Source: a virus
Direction: 5' to 3' (one strand)
DNA: 64,000 bases
Virus record (IMG/VR): IMGVR_UViG_3300043548_000837
Location: 23,060-87,059 of that record
Shown: positions 58,740-64,000 of the stretch, piece by piece
Layout: the number at the start of each line of letters is the position of its first letter
How positions within the stretch are numbered: the first letter of the stretch is position 1
Notes under the pieces: model-generated
Seen by the model: the letters and a program-made list of their open reading frames with translations, nothing else
What the model was told of the DNA's origin: nothing
Database searches by the model: none
Program-made: the position numbers and the translations under genes

Positions 58740-59627
58740 ATGCCTTGGATCGACAGCTTAGATTGGACAGACCTGAATTCTTTACGTAGATACCCTCTAC
58801 GCGAAGGATCTAGCGCCTTGAGTCGTGACGAAGTGTTCTCTATTCCAGATACTCTGATAGTTGATTTCACTTTATGCGCCACTAGTGACGTAAGCCGCAG
58901 GTTCTTTATATCCAAAATAGTTAATAAAGTTAACGCTATAGTTGTTGAAATAAGCGACGAGTATAATATTTTGGTCGGTACCTTTTATGCGGATAAGGCC
59001 AGTCATACACCTGACAAAGATTACTACCTAGCTGCAACCAACGAATATGTTGGAGCTAACGGTAAGATTACGATAGGTTCATTTGAAGGCTTACAGACAC
59101 AGCCTGCAGGTGTACACCTATTCAACAGATCTGCTGCTGAGTTTGAACCTAGAACTGTTGTACCTGGTATACAGGGTATAGACAGAATTACATTTATAGA
59201 CGCACAAAACGGGCAGTATTCTATATCTGGAGATGCTGTTGTAGCCTCTCGAAGCAATCTCAGGTTTTCTTACACGCAGCAGAAGATTTTGATGGATGCT
59301 GGCGATAACCTAGGACTTAACAAGATTTGCGCCACGACAAACTGCGTCAAGAGTATTAATGGTGTAGTACCTGACCCTACCTCAGGAGATATCAGCTTGC
59401 TAGGTATTAACTGTTTAAACATATACAGTGAAGCTCAGTTCACTTTAAGTATGGAAGACACTTGTTGTACTCCATGTTCTGGCTGCGACGACCTAGAGGT
59501 TTTAACTACACGCTTAACTTCGTTAGAGAACAAGTTTATTGAGTTGAAAGGTACGTACAACGATGTCAACTCGCAGCTCTCAAATTACCTCGCGACGATA
59601 AACTCCAATTGCGCCTGCCCAACTTAA
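58740..59627 (+). CDS. Tail-fibre protein with Cys cluster and coiled-coil end (295 aa)
   Basis: The N-terminal 60 residues (LNSLRRYPLREGSS ... LIVDFTLCATSDVSRRFFISKI) are related in layout to the N-terminus of the next gene. A beta middle is followed by C-x2-C-x2-C-type cysteines (DTCCTPCSGCDD, about 238-249) and a short coiled coil (TRLTSLENKFIELKGTYNDVNSQLSNYL) ending NCACP. The metal- or disulfide-like cluster before a trimeric coiled coil resembles fibre tips. Confidence 0.6.
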   Translation: MPWIDSLDWTDLNSLRRYPLREGSSALSRDEVFSIPDTLIVDFTLCATSDVSRRFFISKIVNKVNAIVVEISDEYNILVGTFYADKASHTPDKDYYLAATNEYVGANGKITIGSFEGLQTQPAGVHLFNRSAAEFEPRTVVPGIQGIDRITFIDAQNGQYSISGDAVVASRSNLRFSYTQQKILMDAGDNLGLNKICATTNCVKSINGVVPDPTSGDISLLGINCLNIYSEAQFTLSMEDTCCTPCSGCDDLEVLTTRLTSLENKFIELKGTYNDVNSQLSNYLATINSNCACPT

Positions 59628-59637
59628 CATATATTGT
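59609..59637 (+). promoter_or_regulatory. Weak candidate promoter
   Basis: TTGCGC, 17-bp spacer, TATTGT, over the stop of the previous gene; ATG 59646 follows 8 bases later. Matches the spacing rule of the better promoters but the -10 is poor. Confidence 0.35.
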
Positions 59638-59645
59638 AGCATAAT

Positions 59646-62600
59646 ATGGGAGTCCTGGAGTATCTTACATCTAACGAGCTTATATCTTACCCTTTTAAAG
59701 CTCGCCGAGCTATAGCTGATGGTAATAACCATCCTATAGCAGACAACTGGTTTCTAGATATTCTATTCACTTCTTTTGATGACAGTATTAGAGGTGTATA
59801 TATTTCGAAGATAAAAAAGACTTCATTAGCAGGCCTAGAAATAGCCTTTTCAAATTTAGAAAGCGAAGAACTTCTAGGTACAGCTCTAATTCCTCCAGAC
59901 AAAGTAGTCAATCACTATAAGAACAGTGGGGAAAGCTTTGTAGGTCTCGCGTTTGAGCTGTTCGCCGTCAAAATTATACTAGGAGCAGGCCTGATAGCTA
60001 AGCAAGATTTTGAACAGGTGTATACGTCCTCTGAAGCCTCGCTAGCCTCATCTGCCGTCACCCTAAACTCTCCTAGGTTAAAAACATTAACTTTTGAAAG
60101 TATTTCTTTTGACCCTAAAGTTTCAACTAGTCCCACTACAGAAGTACTGATGGTTTATAACTACCCTGAAGTACCTACTGTAAAAGCAAACCATAATACG
60201 GACGCAGTGCAAGTAGGACAAAATAGCGTAGACTTGCTTGTAGCTAGAGGGGCAGGCGCAGGGTTGTACGACCCTTGTACGAAACCAGGAGAGATTGAAG
60301 ACTTGTACAGCTTAAATCTAGTCACTCCTAATGAAGAAGGTGCCTTATTTTTAAACCCGTCCAGCTGCTATACAGCTAACGTGTTAACCAGTAACGCAGA
60401 AACTTTATACGGCGATCTTTTAACGAAGTATAGAACATTTGAAATATATACGAGTCCCACAACAACATCGACGTTTGACGCTGTAAATGTAGGTCACGCT
60501 ATTACATTCGAAAATTTTTGCAAGCCTAAGTGTCCTCCAGAAAATCTAGGAGCTTACGCACACTATCTTAACCGAGTGGCTGACGGAGCCAAAGAGCTGG
60601 ACACTCTAATCACTAGAAGTGTCGAAACTCGAGGAAAAGGCTCTAGCTTTTTAAAGCTGTTTACTGCCGCCGCTTTTTGTGTTACTGGTGACGCTGTCTT
60701 TGCGCGATGCGACGATCCTGCAGATCCTCTTACATATATAGGGTGCGGTGAGCATTTTTTAAAGAACTATCACGAAGGCCGTACGCTACAGCTTTATTAC
60801 GACAACATAACAGTTAGGAACTATAAGATTGTCGAGGTAGTAGATTCTTACCGTGTACGGTTAGACAGTACGCCTCCGCCTCCTGCAGATCCTAGCGGCT
60901 TACTATCTTTCAGAGTTTTAGATAATGGAGTAATATCTAACCTGAATTGCGCGACGCTAAGCTACAATAAAAACGCAGAAAACTTTTTAAAAATATATCA
61001 CCAGATATCATACTCGACCAACGAGGCATACACTCCTGATGGTGTGTATGGTACGAATTTGGCTATTGTTGTAGCAATATACAACCCTTCAGCAAGAGTA
61101 GTCCCTGTTCGGGCGGTATTTAATCCATCCCCTGCACTAAGACAAATCAGTCAGTTTAAAATTGCTAAGGCCGACAGCATCAACATGTCTGGCACTTCTG
61201 AAGTTTTATTAAACTGCAGAGAGTATGTCTTTATTAGCACTGTTTTTGCTATTACCTGCGAAACAGATGGCGGATTTTTAGATGTTTCAGTATTTGAGAA
61301 GGTTTCTGACGCTTGGTTAATGGTTGGCGAGATATTCTCACTTCCTGAGATAGTCGGAGGTGCGTGTCCAGGTACAGCTACAGGAGGAATTGAGAGATAT
61401 GTAGTAACGCAACAAAATAGCTCACTCTTCCACGAGCAGATTGCGTTCCCTGACCCTGTCGCAAGCATATCCGACTTTTACGGAAATACGCCTGCATGGC
61501 TGCTTGCTAATTTCGATCAACCCTCTAATATACTGACACTATCCGCGTCAGCAACAGCGTCAGAAGCCACAAGCCAAAGGTATAATGCATACTTCAAAAC
61601 TTCCGCAGCAGGTACAGCTATATGGCAGCTTTTGATAGACTATATCGCAGCTCCAGAAATTCTTGTACCCCAAAGCGGAAGATTTTCTCCAGTTAACCCT
61701 TTAATTTTAAGTAAAAGTTCTGTTTATACCGCAGAGAATCCTATAATCCAGGTTTCAGCAACTAATATGACTCTGTTTACAGAGTCTCCTGATTTTAATG
61801 CAGCTTCTTTCAAGTACACAGTATCCCCATCAATACTGCCTGACGGGCTCTCTTTTTCTGAAACTACAGGCAATTTAACAGGTCAGTTACCTTCAAGTAT
61901 ACTTCCAGGCTCCGTATTTGAACTCACATTCAACGCAATAAATCCGTCAGGTAGTGCCTCAAATCCGCAGACAGTTACTTTTGCTGTAGCTGTAGAGGCT
62001 GAGCCTATAATATCTCTAGTTTCTCCGCCTGCGAATGAGATATATTTAACGAACAACCTAGATCTTCATACGCTAGCCACGCCGCTCGTAGCTTTTACAG
62101 CCATCAATCTCCCTATATTCGGCTACGACCTTCAAGGCACACTACCTCCAGGACTTTCTTTTGATCGCAGCACAGGTAAAGTTACAGGTAGAGTGACAGC
62201 CTCAACACCAGGGTCGACTCAACTGTTTGTGACGGCTGATAACGTCTATGGCACTTCTAATACTGTAAGTTTCACTATATCTTATCAGGTACATGCAAAA
62301 CCTCAGTTCACTGCACCTGTAGAGGGGCTGGTTTTAGAGCTAGAAGTAGACAACACCACAACTAGCGCAGCTCCACTAATTACAGCCGCGTCACTTCAGG
62401 CTTATGGTGGGACAGACAATTTTGCTCCAGGGCTAACAGATGCTACTCGTAATTATTATATGGCTGCAGGTCTCCCTGCAGGGCTTCAGCTAGAGCGATA
62501 TACAGGTAAAATTTACGGAAAGCTAGCCGACAGCGCACTACCAACAAATTCACTAGGGTCATCGTTTACGCTAACTTATCCTATTCGTCTAGGTGTCTAC

Positions 62601-64000
62601 AACCCTGTAGGTAACGACACTCGCTCTATAACTCTGGTATTTTACAGTGAAGGTGTTCCTGTAATAAATAACATTTTACCTAACACAACCCTCAACGTTA
62701 CCAGAGGCTACGCATACACAGAGAAAACCCCTTTATTCAAAGTAACTGCGCTTAATTCTCCAACAAACTTTATCGCCGTAGGACTACCTACAGGATTGGT
62801 GTGCTCTTCTTCTGGGTATATTACTGGTAGTGTAGGTTTGGATGTGGCTGCAGGAACTTATATCGTATCAATAACAGCTTCAAATAACTTAGGCACATCT
62901 GTAGTCGAGACACTCAATCTGAGTGTACCTTTAAGTTTAATAACCCCCGCACCTAACTCAAGGTTTGCACTACAGGTTGATGCACCTACATCAACTTTAG
63001 CTCAAGTAGTAGCCTCACCTACACTGGCCGGAGATGCGGTAAGTTTATCTGTTACAAATTTACCTCCAGGAATAGTATATTCGAACGGAGCACTTGCTGG
63101 CTCCCCCACATCAATAGGTAAATACAGTGTCACTATCAACGCAACTTCAGCAAACAGTGGTTCTGCTAGTATAGTTATACGTGTAGAAGTCTTACCCGTC
63201 TCCTACTCAGTGTCAGGTACAGTACTAGATGCCTCTTTAGACCCTGTAGCAGATATAGTGATAACTGACGGCAGAGACAAGCAGGCAGTCACAAACGCTG
63301 CTGGCGAGTACACGTTAACAGGACTTTCGTCAGGAGGTTATAACATCGTAGCGTCAAATAATATATACTCAGTCATTCCAACTTTCCAAAAAGTACAAAT
63401 TGTTAGCTCTAATCAAGTAGGTATTAACTTTGCTGTACGCCTGGATACAAGGCTGATTAGCGGTTATGTTTTAGCTCCTTCAGAAGAAGGTGTGCAAGGA
63501 GTGACTATAACTGATGGTGAGGAGATAACTACAACCGATTCTTACGGATTTTACGAGCTGTATGTTTATGGAAGCGGAGCCAAAACAATCAGCCCTTCTT
63601 CAGAGTTCTTCTCTTTCGCCCCACCGCAAATAGTTGTCCCTGCAGGCACCGTGGATGTTGTCAACTCCACTCTTCTGGCTGTGCCTTCACGAAAAGCCTC
63701 AAAGCCTACAATAAACAGCGTAACTTCAGAGGATAAAAAGTTAATTGTGCTTTTCTCTCCTCCGAGCGACGACGGAGGTAGAGCTATAACCAATTACGAG
63801 TACTCGACAGACTTAGGCGAGCACTGGACAGCTTTTGTACCTGAACAGACAACCAGCCCACTAGAGATTACGAAGCATGTTACAGCTGATGGAATTTTTG
63901 ATCTAGTGAACGGCACCACCTATAATATAACCATCAGAGCTGTGAACCCTTCAGGAGGAGGGTCAGAGTCTTTGATTGTAAAAGCTATACCCGGCACAGT
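59646..64000 (+). CDS. Giant tail-fibre protein with Ig-like, CNA-B-like and FN3 domains (over 1451 aa, partial)
   Basis: The frame runs from ATG 59646 to the right edge without a stop. Residues 1-60 (LTSNELISYPFKARR ... WFLDILFTSFDDSIRGVYISKI) parallel the previous gene, suggesting a shared baseplate-binding domain. Residues 60-700 are beta-rich with scattered Cys. About 700-1185 hold at least five Ig-like modules marked by LPxGLxFxxxTGxxxG (near 729, 832, 940, 1044, 1138). Two carboxypeptidase-regulatory/CNA-B-like domains follow (about 1189-1265 and 1272-1340), then a fibronectin type III domain (about 1352-1451, ending NGTTYNITIRAVNPSGGG). Probably an adhesin-like fibre that contacts the host surface. 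Confidence 0.8.
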   Translation, partial: MGVLEYLTSNELISYPFKARRAIADGNNHPIADNWFLDILFTSFDDSIRGVYISKIKKTSLAGLEIAFSNLESEELLGTALIPPDKVVNHYKNSGESFVGLAFELFAVKIILGAGLIAKQDFEQVYTSSEASLASSAVTLNSPRLKTLTFESISFDPKVSTSPTTEVLMVYNYPEVPTVKANHNTDAVQVGQNSVDLLVARGAGAGLYDPCTKPGEIEDLYSLNLVTPNEEGALFLNPSSCYTANVLTSNAETLYGDLLTKYRTFEIYTSPTTTSTFDAVNVGHAITFENFCKPKCPPENLGAYAHYLNRVADGAKELDTLITRSVETRGKGSSFLKLFTAAAFCVTGDAVFARCDDPADPLTYIGCGEHFLKNYHEGRTLQLYYDNITVRNYKIVEVVDSYRVRLDSTPPPPADPSGLLSFRVLDNGVISNLNCATLSYNKNAENFLKIYHQISYSTNEAYTPDGVYGTNLAIVVAIYNPSARVVPVRAVFNPSPALRQISQFKIAKADSINMSGTSEVLLNCREYVFISTVFAITCETDGGFLDVSVFEKVSDAWLMVGEIFSLPEIVGGACPGTATGGIERYVVTQQNSSLFHEQIAFPDPVASISDFYGNTPAWLLANFDQPSNILTLSASATASEATSQRYNAYFKTSAAGTAIWQLLIDYIAAPEILVPQSGRFSPVNPLILSKSSVYTAENPIIQVSATNMTLFTESPDFNAASFKYTVSPSILPDGLSFSETTGNLTGQLPSSILPGSVFELTFNAINPSGSASNPQTVTFAVAVEAEPIISLVSPPANEIYLTNNLDLHTLATPLVAFTAINLPIFGYDLQGTLPPGLSFDRSTGKVTGRVTASTPGSTQLFVTADNVYGTSNTVSFTISYQVHAKPQFTAPVEGLVLELEVDNTTTSAAPLITAASLQAYGGTDNFAPGLTDATRNYYMAAGLPAGLQLERYTGKIYGKLADSALPTNSLGSSFTLTYPIRLGVYNPVGNDTRSITLVFYSEGVPVINNILPNTTLNVTRGYAYTEKTPLFKVTALNSPTNFIAVGLPTGLVCSSSGYITGSVGLDVAAGTYIVSITASNNLGTSVVETLNLSVPLSLITPAPNSRFALQVDAPTSTLAQVVASPTLAGDAVSLSVTNLPPGIVYSNGALAGSPTSIGKYSVTINATSANSGSASIVIRVEVLPVSYSVSGTVLDASLDPVADIVITDGRDKQAVTNAAGEYTLTGLSSGGYNIVASNNIYSVIPTFQKVQIVSSNQVGINFAVRLDTRLISGYVLAPSEEGVQGVTITDGEEITTTDSYGFYELYVYGSGAKTISPSSEFFSFAPPQIVVPAGTVDVVNSTLLAVPSRKASKPTINSVTSEDKKLIVLFSPPSDDGGRAITNYEYSTDLGEHWTAFVPEQTTSPLEITKHVTADGIFDLVNGTTYNITIRAVNPSGGGSESLIVKAIPGT

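Noticed and set aside
1-64000. tRNA genes, integrase, insertion sequences
   Set aside because: No cloverleaf with CCA-type end, no recombinase motif and no terminal inverted repeats were seen in any gap.

Overview
The window is one continuous piece of a large tailed phage with a contractile tail (myovirus type). I see no host chromosomal genes, tRNA, rRNA, CRISPR array, insertion sequence or integrase. Virion genes alone fill about 60 kb, so the whole genome is probably well above 100 kb. The host cannot be named from the sequence. Nearly all genes lack a Shine-Dalgarno sequence and start at an ATG directly preceded by T (usually TATG or CATATG). TAA and TAG are the usual stops and TGA is rare.

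Layout. Positions 1-13081 lie on the minus strand: a Cys/Gly-rich surface protein, small coiled-coil and membrane proteins, an abundant-looking protein with 12 octapeptide repeats, a compact SET-domain protein, an N-terminal piece of RNA polymerase beta, and a run of unrecognised virion or ejected-type proteins with glycine-rich hydrophobic segments. That run ends in a 1093-residue protein whose N-terminus looks like a HUH replication endonuclease. A divergent control region lies at about 13.1 kb. From 13235 to the right edge everything is on the plus strand: a zincin-like protein, the beta-C/beta-prime-N polymerase fusion, three small genes, beta-prime-C, six unrecognised structural genes, prohead protease, acidic scaffold-like proteins, decoration protein, major capsid protein, neck genes, tail sheath, tail tube, spike, tail-assembly chaperones with a -1 frameshift, tape measure, hub, a sigma factor, baseplate wedge genes, and tail-fibre proteins. 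The last fibre gene is cut by the window edge.

Most interesting system: a divided multisubunit RNA polymerase scattered through the virion genes. Beta is split. Its N-terminal lobe is a 220-residue gene on the minus strand. Its C-terminal catalytic half is fused to the N-terminal half of beta-prime in one 999-residue gene. The rest of beta-prime is a separate 616-residue gene. The two beta-prime pieces together cover the subunit almost without a gap. The catalytic lysines, the DxDGD metal site, four zinc cysteines and the trigger-loop Met and His are present. The middle of beta (lobe 2, rifampicin pocket) is not in the window. A sigma-70-type factor with recognisable regions 2, 3 and 4 sits inside the baseplate operon. 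A SET-domain methyltransferase-like gene overlaps the beta-N gene by four bases.

Transcription signals. At least nine gaps contain a -35/-10 pair, mostly separated by exactly 17 bp, and several place the predicted transcript start within a few bases of the ATG, so these mRNAs would be leaderless or nearly so. Two strong intrinsic terminators with TTCG loops follow the two genes that look most highly expressed (major capsid protein and octapeptide-repeat protein). All family assignments come from reading motifs by eye; no database search was run.
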